Below, in pieces: positions 1 through 9,195 of a DNA stretch of 16,283 nucleotides. Both the position numbers and the translations under genes were made by a program. This DNA is from Rhizobium sp. Q54. GTDB lineage: Bacteria > Pseudomonadota > Alphaproteobacteria > Rhizobiales > Beijerinckiaceae. The stretch's first letter is position 1, and every line of letters begins with the position of its first letter. The DNA lies in the NCBI GenBank assembly GCA_945903655.1, contig CAMDOY010000039.1, forward strand, positions 1 through 16,283, in the 5' to 3' direction. The notes under the pieces are model-generated. The model had not been told where the DNA came from. It saw only the letters and a program-made list of their open reading frames with translations, and searched no databases.

Positions 1-159
1 GCCAAGCCCCATTGGCAGATGCGCTTCCGCTGGCGCGAAAACTCCGTCGCCTTCTGGGACAACCGCTGCACCCAGCACTTCGCCATCTGGGATTACTGGC
101 CCAATGTGCGCTCGGGCTATCGCGTGCAGTTCGAAGGCGTGTCGCGTCCCGCACGCTAA
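1..159 (+). CDS. TauD/TfdA-family 2-oxoglutarate-dependent dioxygenase, C-terminal fragment
   Basis: Reading frame 1 is open from the window edge to a TAA at 157-159 and gives the last 52 residues of a protein whose start lies outside the window. The fragment carries the C-terminal signature of Fe(II)/2-oxoglutarate dioxygenases of the taurine dioxygenase family: AFWDNRCTQH (the final His is the last ligand of the HxD...H iron triad), then WDYWP, and RSGYRV, whose second Arg sits where the family binds the 2-oxoglutarate carboxylate. These enzymes hydroxylate a substrate carbon next to a sulfonate, ether or similar group using O2 and 2-oxoglutarate, in the cytoplasm. The substrate cannot be told from this end. 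The gene converges on the next one with 24 bases between the stops. Confidence 0.85.
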   Translation, partial: AKPHWQMRFRWRENSVAFWDNRCTQHFAIWDYWPNVRSGYRVQFEGVSRPAR

Positions 160-183
160 CAGCCTCTGACGAACAGCCCGCCC

Positions 184-1560
184 TCAGTCGCACACCAGCG
201 GCGCGAGGGCGGAGCCGATGCGCGCGGCCAGATCCGAGGCGCGGACCTCTCCCGTCACGGGGGCGGCGGCGATGGCCGGTCCTTGCAGCGCGGTCAGGCC
301 CTGGGCGGGGATCAGCGGCCAGCTCGTCTGCGGGACGACCCCGGCGACGCGGGTCGGCGCCGTGCGCAGGCCCACAAAGCCCACCCATTCCCCCCGGCGG
401 TTGAACACCGGCGCGCCTGCGGCCGTGGTGTCCAGCGGCGCGAGCAGGCGCCCCAGGGTCGCCCCTGCGGGCGCTGACAGGATCTGACCAGCGGAGACGA
501 AGGGCGCCGCGCTCCCGCCGCTGATATTTTCAAAAACAACGAGGGCGTCGGCGCCCGCCTCGCCGCTCGCCATGGCGCTGGCGATGGGCCGGGCGCTCAA
601 ACCGCGCGCCTCGAACAGGGCGAGGCCCGTCGCCTCGTCTTTGCGGATCAGCCGCGCCGGGCGGCCCCCAATCCTTGGATTATTGCAGGTCCCGACGACG
701 CTCGCCGCCATATCCGCCTGCACCACCACCGCCGTCGCGCGCAGGGCCATGCGTGGAGGCGTTGGAGGGGGCGCTGGTTGCGGGGCGGCCTGAACCACAG
801 CCGCCGCTGGTTGAACCGGCGTGGGGGCCGGGAAGGGATCAAAGCCATTGGCGATGGCCATGGCGACATATTCCTGGCTCTTGGGATAGACGATGGAATA
901 GCCCCGCAAGGCGGGGGCGCCATCCACTATCCCACGGGCGAAGCGGATATACTGATCGCTTCCCGCGAGCTCGGCAGTCACCACGAAGAACTCCGGTCGC
1001 AGGACCTTGTAGGTGACGCGCCGGGAGGCGGTTGAATCCTTCAACTGGTCAAAGAGCGGCTGTAGATTGGCCTCCTGCTCCCGGAGCAGCCAGGTCTCCA
1101 TGACCATGGCGCCATCGCTGGACAGCCAGCGCGAGCCGGTCTTGGTGTCGACGCGACGGCTCAGGATCTTCAAGGGCAGGGCGAGGGCGGCGCCCGACTT
1201 CGGGTCGGGTGTCGCAGCAAAGCCCACGGCGGCCTTCGCCCCATTCGCCGCCGCCAGAAGGCTGGCGCGCGCCCGGGTGTCGAGCAGGCCCTCGTCCGGC
1301 AGGCCGACGCGCCGGGCATAGGCGATCATGGCCGTGCGCGTGCCCCGGCCATAGCCGCCATCGACGGCGCCCTTGTAATCCCCCGTCCAGATCAGGGCCT
1401 CCTGCATGGCGCGCCGGTCCTGTTCGGGCAGGGTCTCGAAGGCGAGCCGCGCCGCTTCGAAAGCGGCGTCCTGGCTGCGCTGGGCGGTTTGCGCGGTCGC
1501 GGGAAGGCTCAGGCCGAGCGTGGCGATAAGGGCGGCGATGATCGCCAAGGGCGCGTGCAT
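184..1560 (-). CDS. Secreted peptidoglycan-binding / inactive trypsin-like protein
   Basis: 458 residues. The ATG at 1560 is preceded by AGGAG six bases upstream. Residues 1-23 form a Sec signal peptide ending ATA before Q24, so the protein is periplasmic or exported. Residues about 44-100 resemble a PG_binding_1 domain (QEALIWTGDYKGAVDGGYG, then TRTAMIAYAR). Residues about 118-235 form a segment I do not recognise. A Pro/Ala-rich linker follows at about 242-272. The C-terminal part resembles the trypsin/HtrA-like domain often fused to such modules: ASVVGTC where NxHVVxxC is expected, TGLALF where DLALL is expected, and AAGAPVFNRRGEWVGF where GNSGGPVFN is expected. The catalytic positions therefore read S287, G312 and A381 instead of His, Asp and Ser, so it is probably a non-catalytic binding module. 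It is divergent from the A2M gene. The fold call rests on short motif resemblance only. Confidence 0.7.
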   Translation of the reverse strand: MHAPLAIIAALIATLGLSLPATAQTAQRSQDAAFEAARLAFETLPEQDRRAMQEALIWTGDYKGAVDGGYGRGTRTAMIAYARRVGLPDEGLLDTRARASLLAAANGAKAAVGFAATPDPKSGAALALPLKILSRRVDTKTGSRWLSSDGAMVMETWLLREQEANLQPLFDQLKDSTASRRVTYKVLRPEFFVVTAELAGSDQYIRFARGIVDGAPALRGYSIVYPKSQEYVAMAIANGFDPFPAPTPVQPAAAVVQAAPQPAPPPTPPRMALRATAVVVQADMAASVVGTCNNPRIGGRPARLIRKDEATGLALFEARGLSARPIASAMASGEAGADALVVFENISGGSAAPFVSAGQILSAPAGATLGRLLAPLDTTAAGAPVFNRRGEWVGFVGLRTAPTRVAGVVPQTSWPLIPAQGLTALQGPAIAAAPVTGEVRASDLAARIGSALAPLVCD

Positions 1561-1628
1561 GTCAGGCTCCTGCTTGACCGCGCGCCTTGGGAGCGCGGCT
1601 CTGGCCGCCGAGTGATCAATGTCATGGA

Positions 1629-1658
1629 ATTACAGACATAAAACTGGCATATCTTCAA
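1629..1658 (-). promoter_or_regulatory. Candidate promoter for the pseudo-protease gene
   Basis: On the minus strand TTGAAG (1658-1653) is followed after 18 bases by TGTAAT (1634-1629). These match the sigma-70 -35 and -10 consensus at 4/6 and 5/6 positions. It lies about 70 bases upstream of the ATG at 1560 in the 163-base divergent region shared with the A2M gene. A GC stem (1578-1583 pairing with 1593-1598) lies in the predicted leader. No equally good pair was found for the A2M direction. Found by eye only. Confidence 0.35.
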
Positions 1659-1687
1659 CCAGCCCGGTTCCAGCGTAAAGCAGATTC

Positions 1688-1699
1688 GGCGGATCCGCC
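1688..1699. repeat. 12-bp perfect palindrome upstream of the A2M gene
   Basis: GGCGGATCCGCC is a perfect inverted repeat without spacer. It ends 12 bases before the AGGGAG ribosome binding site (1712-1717) of the A2M gene, which itself sits six bases before the ATG at 1724. It could be a regulator site or chance in GC-rich DNA. Confidence 0.3.
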
Positions 1700-1723
1700 C
1701 AAGGCGTCATCAGGGAGCGCGAC

Positions 1724-4700
1724 ATGCGCAGTTTCGGTCTTGCTCTTGTTTCCCTCGCGCTTTTCGCCTTTGGCGCCATGGCGCAGGAGCGCCCCAAGAC
1801 CTTCCGGGACGAGGCCCTCGCCAGCGACGTCATCCGTCTTGAGCAACAACTGAAAAAAGACAACGCCGCCGCGCCTGCGCGCCCCATCAGCGATCTCGCC
1901 CGTGAAGCCCTGCAGTTTGTCAGGAACGGCAAACCCCGGGACGCCCTGCGCCCCCTGGGCGCGGCTCTGGTTCTGACGCCCGATGACGTCAATCTCTGGA
2001 CGGCCTATGCGCGCGCCGCCCTCGCCATCAGCCTGAATGTCGACGAGCCGGACCGTTACGCCCAGTTCAAGACAGCGACCGCCGCCGCCTTTGGCGGCTA
2101 TCTGCGGGCGGCGACGCCTGCCCAGGAGGCCACGGCGCTGGCCTTGCTCGGGGATATCCACGTCAGGGGTCAGGATTGGCGGCCCGCCCTCAACGCCTAT
2201 CGGGCGAGCCTCGAGCGCTCCAATGCGGCGGCTGTGCGCGCCGCTTATGAACCGCTGCGCGAGAAATATGGGTTTCGCGTGCTGAAGGAACGAATCGACA
2301 GCGATTCCGCCTCGCCCCGCGCCTGCTTTCCCTTCTCCGAGCCGCTGGCGCGCGGCACGGTGGATTTCTCCCCCTTTGTCGCGGTCTCCGGCGGCGGCGC
2401 TACGGCGGTCACCACGGAAGATCAGCAGCTCTGCGTGGAGGGCCTGAAGCACGGCCAGCGTTACGCCATCGTGCTGCGCCAGGGCCTGCCTTCGGCGGTG
2501 GGCGAAAATCTGCTCAGGAATGCGGACTTCGAAATCTATGTGCGCGATCGCGCCCCGCAGGTGCGCTTCACCGGCAAGAATTATGTTCTGCCGCGCGTGG
2601 GGCAGGAGGGTGTGCCGCTCGTTTCCGTCAATACGCCGCGCGTCTCCGTGGACATCATCCGTGTCGGCGACCGCAATTTGCCGGGCATGGTGCGCTCCTC
2701 CGATTTTCTGGCGCAGATCAGCGGCGACAAGGCCAAGACCCTCGTCAACGAGACCGGCGTGAAGGTCTGGACCGGCGCCATCGATGTGCAGCCCGAACTC
2801 AACAAGGAAGTAATCACCGCCTTTCCCGTGATGGAAGCCGTGCCGAAGATGGAGCCCGGCGTCTATGTGATGGTGGCGCGCGCGGGCGACAAGGCTGTCA
2901 CCGCAGGCCAGCCCGAGCAAAATGCGGCGAAGAGCGACGACGATCCGCGCGGCTATAATCCCGACGATTGGTCCATGGAGGCGACCCAATGGTTTGTCGT
3001 CTCCGACATCGGCATGACCAGCTTCTCGACCTCTGACGGCATTCATGTGCTGACCCGTTCGCTCGCCAGCGCCCGGCCCCTGGCGGGGGTCGAGCTGCGG
3101 CTCGTGGCGCGCAACAACGAGATCCTCGCCACGCGCATGACAGCCGCCGATGGCCATGTGAAATTCGATCCGGGCCTCGCGCGTGGTCTGGGCGGCATGG
3201 CGCCGGGCGTGGTGATCGCCAGCGATGCGGTGGGGGATTACAATTTTCTCGATCTCGGCGGCTCGCCCTTCGATCTGACAGATCGCGGCGTGAAGGGTCG
3301 CGAGGCCTCCTCAGCCCTTGACGCCTTCCTCTATGCGGAGCGCGGCGTCTATCGCTCCGGCGAGACGGTGAACATCACGGCGCTGGCGCGCGATCCGCGC
3401 GGCGTGGCTGCGAGCGGCGCGCCGCTCACCCTCGTGGTGAAGCGTCCCGATGGCGTCGAATACAAGCGCGCCAGCGTCGCCGATCAGGGCCTTGGCGGGC
3501 GCGCCTGGTCCATCGCCCTGCTGCCCGGCGTCGCCACCGGCACATGGCGGGTGATCGCCTATGGGGACCCCAGGGCGCCCGCCATTGGCCAGACCAGCTT
3601 CCTCGTCGAGGACTATGTGCCCGAGCGGCTGGACGTGACCCTGACGCCCCGCGACGCCTTCGTGCGCAGCGCCCAGAAGACGCGCATCGATGTGGATGCG
3701 CGTTACCTCTATGGCTCTCCCGGCGCGGGCCTCGCCGTGACCGGCGCCATTACCCTGCGCGCCATTTCCGACGGCGCTGTGCAGGGTCGGCCCGGCTTTG
3801 TGGCGGGCCTGCTCGATGAGGATTTCGAGACGATCAAGGCGGAGCTTGCTGACCCCGTCGAGACCGACGCCAGTGGCAAGGCGAGCGTCGAACTGGCGAT
3901 TCCCCCCGCCAAGGGCGCAAGGCCGCTGGAGGCCCGGATTCTCCTGCGGGCGGGCGAGACCGGCGGGCGGGCGGTGGAGCGCTCCATCACCCTGCCAGTG
4001 CGCGCGCAGAATGGGCTGATCGCGGTCAAGAAACTCTTCGGCGAATTGTCGGAAGGGTCCATGGCGGGTTTTGACGTCATGGCGCTGGCGCCCAATGGGG
4101 AGCCCACAGCCAAGCGCGGCCTCATCTGGTCGCTCTATCGCGTGAGCAATGATTACCAATGGTATCGCTCTGACGGGCGCTGGGGTTTCGAGCGGGTCAA
4201 ATCCTCGCGCCGCATCGCCGATGGACGGTTTGACGCGGCCAGCGACGGCATGGGCCGCATCGCCGCCGCCGTCGCCTCGGGCGCCCATCGTCTCGACATT
4301 CGCGCGGAGGACGGCTCGCTGGCGCCGACCTCGATTTCCTTCAATGTGGGCTGGTCGGGCGACGCCTCCGCCGAGAGCCCCGATCTCCTGCAGATCACCC
4401 TCGACAAGCCCCACTATCGCAGCGGCGAGACCATGCGCGTCTCCGTCAATTCGCGCTTTGAAGGCAAGGCCACCCTCGCCATCGTCGGCGACCGCATGGA
4501 GGACTTGCAGACCTTTGATGTGAAGATCGGCGACAGCGTGATCGAGGCGCCGATCAAGGCTGATTGGGGCGCCAGCGCCTATGCGGTGGTGATCGCCCAT
4601 CGCCCCCTCGATCAAGCCGCCAAGCGCATGCCGGGCCGCGCGCTGGGCCTCGCCTGGTTCGGCGTTGATCAGGACGCGCGCAAGCTCAGCCTTGCCATGG

Positions 4701-7000
4701 AGGTTCCCGCCAAGATGGAGCCCCGCCAGAAGCTCTCGATCCCCCTGCGGGTCGATGGTCTGGCGGCGGGCGAGGAGGCCTATGTGACCCTCGCAGCGGT
4801 GGATGTGGGCATCTTGAATCTCACGCGCTACCAGGCGCCGGACGCCACGAAATTCTTCTTCGGTCAGCGGGTGCTGGGCGCGGAGGTGCGCGATCTCTAT
4901 GGCTATCTCATCGATGGCATGCAGGGCGCGCGCGGCGCCATCCGCTCGGGCGGCGATGGGGGCGCGCGGCTGGAGGGCGAAAAGCCCACGCAAGAACCGC
5001 TCTCGCGTTATTCGGGCCTCGTGAAGGTCGGCGAGGACGGCGTGGCGCGGGTCGATTTCGACATTCCCGCCTTTAACGGAACGATGCGCCTCATGGCGGT
5101 CGCCTGGTCGAAGGGCCGCGTGGGCGAAGCGAGCAGCGATGTCATCGTGCGCGATCCCGTGGTGGTGCAGGCGACCCTGCCGCGCTTCCTCTCGCTGGGC
5201 GATCAATCGCGGCTGCATCTGCAGATCGCCAATGTGGAGGCGCCGGCTGGCGACTATCAGCTTGATCTCGATTTTCAGGGTCCGGTAACCCTGCCCGCCA
5301 GCGCCCTGCGCCAGACCGTCAAGCTGGCGGCCAATGGCAAGGCGGAGCTGCGCATTCCCGTCATCGCGGGCGGCGTTGGTCAGGCGCGGATTGATCTTGC
5401 TCTGCGCGGGGGCAATTTCAACGCCACGCAGGCCTTCGCGCTGACCGTCAATTCGGGCGCCGCCGAACTCTATCGGCGCAGCGTGCGCACCATCGCGCCA
5501 GGCGCCAATGTGATGCTGACGGGCGATCTGTTGCGCGATTTCGTGCCGGGCTCCGGCGCTGTGAATGTGGCTGTGTCGGGCTTTGGCGCCATCGACGCGC
5601 CCGCCTTGTTGCAGGCGCTGGATCGCTATCCCTATGGCTGTTCCGAGCAGATCGTCAGCCGGGCCATGCCGCTGCTCTATGTCAACAATCTCGCGGCGTC
5701 CGAGGCGCTGGCCATCGATCCCCGGCTCGATGACCGCATCAAGGACTCCATCGAGCGTCTGATGACGCGGCAGGGCAGCAACGGCGCCTTTGGGCTGTGG
5801 GTGCCCTATGGCGCCGACGACCTCTGGCTGCACGCTTACGTCACGGACTTTCTGACGCGGGCGCGGGAGAAGAATTTCGCCGTGCCCCAGCGGGCCTTCG
5901 AGCAAGCGCTCGATCATCTGCGCAACACGGTGGTCAACGTCAACGAGGTCAACAAGGATCAGGCGGAGGGGATCGCCTATGCGATCTATGTGCTGGCGCG
6001 CAATGGCAGGCCGGTGATCAGCGATCTGCGTTATCTCGCGGATTCGAAGCTCCGGAGCTTCGCCTCGCCGCTGGCCCGCGCCCAGCTCGCCGCAGCCCTC
6101 GCCCTGCTGGGAGATCGAGGCCGCGCCCGCGATGTCTTCGCCTCCGCGAGCGATCAGCTGGCGAACGCCTCGGGCGCGTCGGTGGCGCGCGCCGATTATG
6201 GATCGCGCCTCCGCGACAGCGCGGCCCTGCTGGCGCTGGGGGCGGAGATGGGCGCCGAGCGCGCGCAGCTCATCCGGGCCAATGCGGTTCTGGAGCGCGA
6301 ACGCGAGACGCCGCGCTATGCCAGCACCCAGGAAAACGCCTGGATGGTGCTGGCAGCCGAGGCGCTGGCGCAGGACGCAGCCGGGCTGACCCTGACCGTC
6401 AATGACGCCCCCTACAAGGGCTCGCTCTATCGCCGCTGGAGCGATCTGGCGCTGGAGAGCGGGCCGGTGGTGATCGGCAACACGGGCTCGGCTCCCGTTC
6501 GCCTCGTGCTCACCACCTCCGGCAATCCCTCCCTGCCCGAGCCTGCGGCGGAGCAGGGCTATCGGGTCGAGCGCAATTACTTCACGCTGGCGGGCGCGCC
6601 GCTGGAGATGGGCCAGGCGCTGACCCAGACCCAGCGTTTCGTGGTGGCGTTGAAGGTGACGGAGCTGGAAGCCTCCTTCGCCCGGCTGCTGCTCGTGGAC
6701 CGGCTGCCCGCTGGCGTCGAGATCGACAATCCCGAGCTCTTCGAGGGTGGCGATGTGGCGGATCTCGCTTTCCTCAAGCAGACCGTGACGCCCGTGCATT
6801 CGGAGGCGCGGGACGACCGTTTCGTCGCGGCCTTCGAGCGCAAGGGCGATGAAAAGGCCGAGTTCACCGTGGCCTATGTGGCCCGCGCCGTGACGCCCGG
6901 GCGCTATGTGCTGCCGCCCGCCACCATCGAGGACATGTACCGGCCCCAGCGCTTTGGCCGCACCGCCTCGGGCGCGCTGGAGGTGATGGAGCGGCGCTGA
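1724..7000 (+). CDS. Bacterial alpha-2-macroglobulin with thioester (YfhM-like)
   Basis: 1758 residues. The ATG is preceded by AGGGAG at 1712-1717. Residues 1-20 are a Sec signal peptide ending AMA before Q21. There is no lipobox cysteine, unlike E. coli YfhM, so it is probably soluble in the periplasm. Family function: a pan-protease trap that is cut in a bait region, changes shape and links covalently to the protease through a Cys-Gln thioester. Visible layout: helical TPR-like N-terminal part (about 60-190), MG-type domains, MG2-like segment (about 526-640, AERGVYRSGE), A2M_BRD-like segment (about 887-1082), A2M signature segment (about 1092-1167), thioester domain from about 1300 with YGCSEQ (Cys1306, Gln1309), and a C-terminal bMG10-like domain (about 1617-1753). 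I count only three cysteines: C201, C237 and C1306, suggesting one disulfide and one thioester. Its TGA overlaps the ATG of the PBP1C gene, as in the widespread A2M-pbpC pair. Confidence 0.95.
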   Translation: MRSFGLALVSLALFAFGAMAQERPKTFRDEALASDVIRLEQQLKKDNAAAPARPISDLAREALQFVRNGKPRDALRPLGAALVLTPDDVNLWTAYARAALAISLNVDEPDRYAQFKTATAAAFGGYLRAATPAQEATALALLGDIHVRGQDWRPALNAYRASLERSNAAAVRAAYEPLREKYGFRVLKERIDSDSASPRACFPFSEPLARGTVDFSPFVAVSGGGATAVTTEDQQLCVEGLKHGQRYAIVLRQGLPSAVGENLLRNADFEIYVRDRAPQVRFTGKNYVLPRVGQEGVPLVSVNTPRVSVDIIRVGDRNLPGMVRSSDFLAQISGDKAKTLVNETGVKVWTGAIDVQPELNKEVITAFPVMEAVPKMEPGVYVMVARAGDKAVTAGQPEQNAAKSDDDPRGYNPDDWSMEATQWFVVSDIGMTSFSTSDGIHVLTRSLASARPLAGVELRLVARNNEILATRMTAADGHVKFDPGLARGLGGMAPGVVIASDAVGDYNFLDLGGSPFDLTDRGVKGREASSALDAFLYAERGVYRSGETVNITALARDPRGVAASGAPLTLVVKRPDGVEYKRASVADQGLGGRAWSIALLPGVATGTWRVIAYGDPRAPAIGQTSFLVEDYVPERLDVTLTPRDAFVRSAQKTRIDVDARYLYGSPGAGLAVTGAITLRAISDGAVQGRPGFVAGLLDEDFETIKAELADPVETDASGKASVELAIPPAKGARPLEARILLRAGETGGRAVERSITLPVRAQNGLIAVKKLFGELSEGSMAGFDVMALAPNGEPTAKRGLIWSLYRVSNDYQWYRSDGRWGFERVKSSRRIADGRFDAASDGMGRIAAAVASGAHRLDIRAEDGSLAPTSISFNVGWSGDASAESPDLLQITLDKPHYRSGETMRVSVNSRFEGKATLAIVGDRMEDLQTFDVKIGDSVIEAPIKADWGASAYAVVIAHRPLDQAAKRMPGRALGLAWFGVDQDARKLSLAMEVPAKMEPRQKLSIPLRVDGLAAGEEAYVTLAAVDVGILNLTRYQAPDATKFFFGQRVLGAEVRDLYGYLIDGMQGARGAIRSGGDGGARLEGEKPTQEPLSRYSGLVKVGEDGVARVDFDIPAFNGTMRLMAVAWSKGRVGEASSDVIVRDPVVVQATLPRFLSLGDQSRLHLQIANVEAPAGDYQLDLDFQGPVTLPASALRQTVKLAANGKAELRIPVIAGGVGQARIDLALRGGNFNATQAFALTVNSGAAELYRRSVRTIAPGANVMLTGDLLRDFVPGSGAVNVAVSGFGAIDAPALLQALDRYPYGCSEQIVSRAMPLLYVNNLAASEALAIDPRLDDRIKDSIERLMTRQGSNGAFGLWVPYGADDLWLHAYVTDFLTRAREKNFAVPQRAFEQALDHLRNTVVNVNEVNKDQAEGIAYAIYVLARNGRPVISDLRYLADSKLRSFASPLARAQLAAALALLGDRGRARDVFASASDQLANASGASVARADYGSRLRDSAALLALGAEMGAERAQLIRANAVLERERETPRYASTQENAWMVLAAEALAQDAAGLTLTVNDAPYKGSLYRRWSDLALESGPVVIGNTGSAPVRLVLTTSGNPSLPEPAAEQGYRVERNYFTLAGAPLEMGQALTQTQRFVVALKVTELEASFARLLLVDRLPAGVEIDNPELFEGGDVADLAFLKQTVTPVHSEARDDRFVAAFERKGDEKAEFTVAYVARAVTPGRYVLPPATIEDMYRPQRFGRTASGALEVMERR

Positions 7001-9087
7001 TGGGGAGCGATCAGCAGCACACGCCAACATGGCGCTGGGCGCTTGGCGCCCTTGCGGCCTTTGTCGCCGTGGGAGCGCTGGGGCTGTGGACCCTTATTCA
7101 GGCGCTCGGCCCGCTGGATGTCTCCGCCGCCGCCCGGGGCTCGACCATTGCGGTGGATCGCGAAGGCAGGCTGCTGCGCGCCTTCACCGCCCCCGACGGG
7201 CGCTGGCGCCTGCCGGTGGAGGTCGGGGATGTAGACCCCCGCTTCTTCAATCTGCTCATGGCCTATGAGGACCGCCGGTTCCGCTCCCACCATGGGGTCG
7301 ATCCCCTCGCCATGGCCCGGGCCGCCGGGCAGATGGCGCGCAATGGCCGTGTGGTCTCCGGCGCCTCCACGCTCACCATGCAGGTGGCGCGTCTGCTGGA
7401 GCCGCGCGACGAGCGCACGCTGGCCGCCAAGCTGCGCCAGATGGTGCGCGCGGTGCAGCTGGAGCGGGCCTATGGCAAGGACGAGATCCTCGGATTCTAT
7501 CTGGCGCTGGCGCCCTATGGGGGCAATCTGGAGGGGGTGCGGGCGGCGAGCCTCGCCTATTTCGGCAAGGAGCCCAGGCGCCTGAGCGACGCGGAGGCCG
7601 CCCTGCTGGTGGCGCTGCCGCAGGCTCCGGAGGCGCGTCGTCCCGACCGGGCGCCCGAAACAGCGCGGCGCGCCCGCGACCGGGTGCTGGACCGGGCCAT
7701 GGCCAAGGGCGCCCTGAGTGAGGCCGAGGCCATGGCCGCGAAGGCGGACCCTGTGCCGCAGGTCCGCGCCGCCTTCCCCATGCTGGCGCCCCACGCCACC
7801 GAGGCGGGCCTGCGCGCCACGCCGGGCCTGCGGGTGCAGCGCTACGCCTTCGACGCAAGGCTGCAGGCGGGGCTGGAGGCTCTGGCCCGCGACAGCGTGG
7901 CGCGGCTGGGGCCGAAGCTCTCCATCGCCATGGTGGCCATCGACAACGCCAGCGGCGAGGTGCGCGCCCATGTGGGCGGCGCGGACTATCTGTCAAGCGA
8001 GCGGGCGGGCGGCGTCGATCTGGCGCTGGCGGTGCGCTCGCCGGGCTCGGCCCTGAAACCCTTCATCTATCTGCTCGCCTTCGAGGCCGGGGTCGCCCAT
8101 CCCGAAACCATGCTGGAGGATCGGCGGGCGCGGTTCGGCCTCTATGCGCCGGAGAATTTCGACCTGACCTTTCAGGGGCAGGTGACGGCGCGGGCAGCCC
8201 TGCAAAACTCTCTCAACATTCCCGCCATCGCGCTCTTGAACGAGGTCGGCCCCGCGACCTTTCTGGCGCGCCTGCGCAATGCGGGTGCGGAAATCGCCAT
8301 GCCCGACGATAGCGCCCCGGGGCTCGCCATCGGCCTGGGGGGCCTGGGGATCCGCCTCACCGATCTGACGCGGCTCTATGCGGGCCTCGCCCGTGCGGGC
8401 CGTATGCCCGGCCTCGTCGAGCGGCTGGACCAGTCGCGCCCCATGGCCGATCGGCGCATCGCCGAGCCCGTGCCGGCCTGGTATGTCTATGACGTCTTGC
8501 GCGGCGCCCCGCCGCCGGACCATGCGCTGGGCGGGCGCATCGCCTTCAAGACCGGCACCTCCTATGGCTATCGCGACGCCTTCGCGGTGGGCTTTGACCG
8601 CAACCTGACCATCGGCGTCTGGGTGGGCCGCGCCGACAATGGGACCTCGCCGGGGCTGGTGGGCCGCGCCGTCGCCGCGCCCATCCTGTTCGACGCCTTC
8701 GCCCGCAGTGGCGGCGCGCAGGAGTTGATCGCCGCGCCCCGCGACGCCCTGATGGCGCCAACCGCCAAGTTGCCGCCGCCCCTGCGCCATCTGCGCAAGG
8801 ATGCGCCCAAGACCCTGGAGGCCTCCGCCATCGGCGCCCTCAAGATCGCCTATCCCCCGGACGGCGCCCGCATTGATCTGGATCTGCCCCATGCGGACGA
8901 GCCGCGCCTCGCCCTGAAGGCGCAGGGGGGCGCGCCGCCCTTCCTCTGGATGGTGAACGGCGCCCCGGTGGGCGAGCCGGAGCTGCGCCGCCAATCCCAA
9001 TGGCGTCCCGATGGGGCGGGCTTCGCCCGGGTGTCGGTGATCGACGCCATGGGGGCGAGCGACAGCGTCGTGGTGCGGCTGGAATAA
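7000..9087 (+). CDS. pbpC: Penicillin-binding protein 1C (bifunctional transglycosylase/transpeptidase)
   Basis: 695 residues. The ATG shares one base with the A2M stop (TGATG), with GGAG eight bases upstream, so the two are translationally coupled. A single membrane anchor (about residues 13-33) puts the rest in the periplasm. Glycosyltransferase family 51 domain, about 73-235: catalytic Glu90 in YEDRRF, GASTLTMQVAR, and Glu162 in YGKDEILGFYLA. Transpeptidase domain, about 283-590: active Ser350 in SPGSALKP (Lys353), SLN at 404-406, and KTGTS starting at Lys517. The C-terminal 80 or so residues match the BiPBP_C module typical of PBP1C. It polymerises glycan strands and, by its motifs, could cross-link stem peptides, although E. 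coli PBP1C is thought to be mainly a transglycosylase. Linkage to A2M is taken to mean wall repair when a protease or host enzyme breaches the envelope. All catalytic motifs look intact. Confidence 0.95.
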   Translation: MGSDQQHTPTWRWALGALAAFVAVGALGLWTLIQALGPLDVSAAARGSTIAVDREGRLLRAFTAPDGRWRLPVEVGDVDPRFFNLLMAYEDRRFRSHHGVDPLAMARAAGQMARNGRVVSGASTLTMQVARLLEPRDERTLAAKLRQMVRAVQLERAYGKDEILGFYLALAPYGGNLEGVRAASLAYFGKEPRRLSDAEAALLVALPQAPEARRPDRAPETARRARDRVLDRAMAKGALSEAEAMAAKADPVPQVRAAFPMLAPHATEAGLRATPGLRVQRYAFDARLQAGLEALARDSVARLGPKLSIAMVAIDNASGEVRAHVGGADYLSSERAGGVDLALAVRSPGSALKPFIYLLAFEAGVAHPETMLEDRRARFGLYAPENFDLTFQGQVTARAALQNSLNIPAIALLNEVGPATFLARLRNAGAEIAMPDDSAPGLAIGLGGLGIRLTDLTRLYAGLARAGRMPGLVERLDQSRPMADRRIAEPVPAWYVYDVLRGAPPPDHALGGRIAFKTGTSYGYRDAFAVGFDRNLTIGVWVGRADNGTSPGLVGRAVAAPILFDAFARSGGAQELIAAPRDALMAPTAKLPPPLRHLRKDAPKTLEASAIGALKIAYPPDGARIDLDLPHADEPRLALKAQGGAPPFLWMVNGAPVGEPELRRQSQWRPDGAGFARVSVIDAMGASDSVVVRLE

Positions 9088-9109
9088 AGCTCTGGCTTGC
9101 CAATGGGGC

Positions 9110-9148
9110 TGTGCGGCCGCACAATCGCGCAGTTCTGGCGGAGCCAGA
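9110..9148. other. Palindrome and small hairpin between pbpC and the L,D-transpeptidase gene
   Basis: TGTGCGGCCGCACA (9110-9123) is a perfect 14-base palindrome. TCTGGC-GGA-GCCAGA (9134-9148) can fold as a six-pair stem with a three-base loop. Neither is followed by a T run, so neither looks like a normal terminator. They sit in the 108-base gap and could be an mRNA processing or stability element, an operator, or chance. Confidence 0.3.
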
Positions 9149-9195
9149 TGAGGACCGCTTGCAGGGCGTTTTCTGCCGATGACGGGATAGTCCCC

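Noticed and set aside
1655..3157. Open frame of 500 codons on the minus strand over the A2M start
   Set aside because: It lies opposite the A2M signal peptide and N-terminal domains and shows the His/Gly/Arg-rich composition of a shadow frame.
3311..7030. Open frame of 1239 codons on the minus strand across the A2M gene
   Set aside because: It is antisense to a well-supported A2M with signal peptide and thioester motif. The translation is rich in His, Gly, Arg and Ala with no domain, as expected for the opposite strand of GC-rich coding DNA.
9097..9195. Longer N-terminus for the L,D-transpeptidase
   Set aside because: It would put 33 residues ahead of the signal and lipobox, which must be N-terminal for export. 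The ATG at 9148 remains a minor possibility because of its GGAG.
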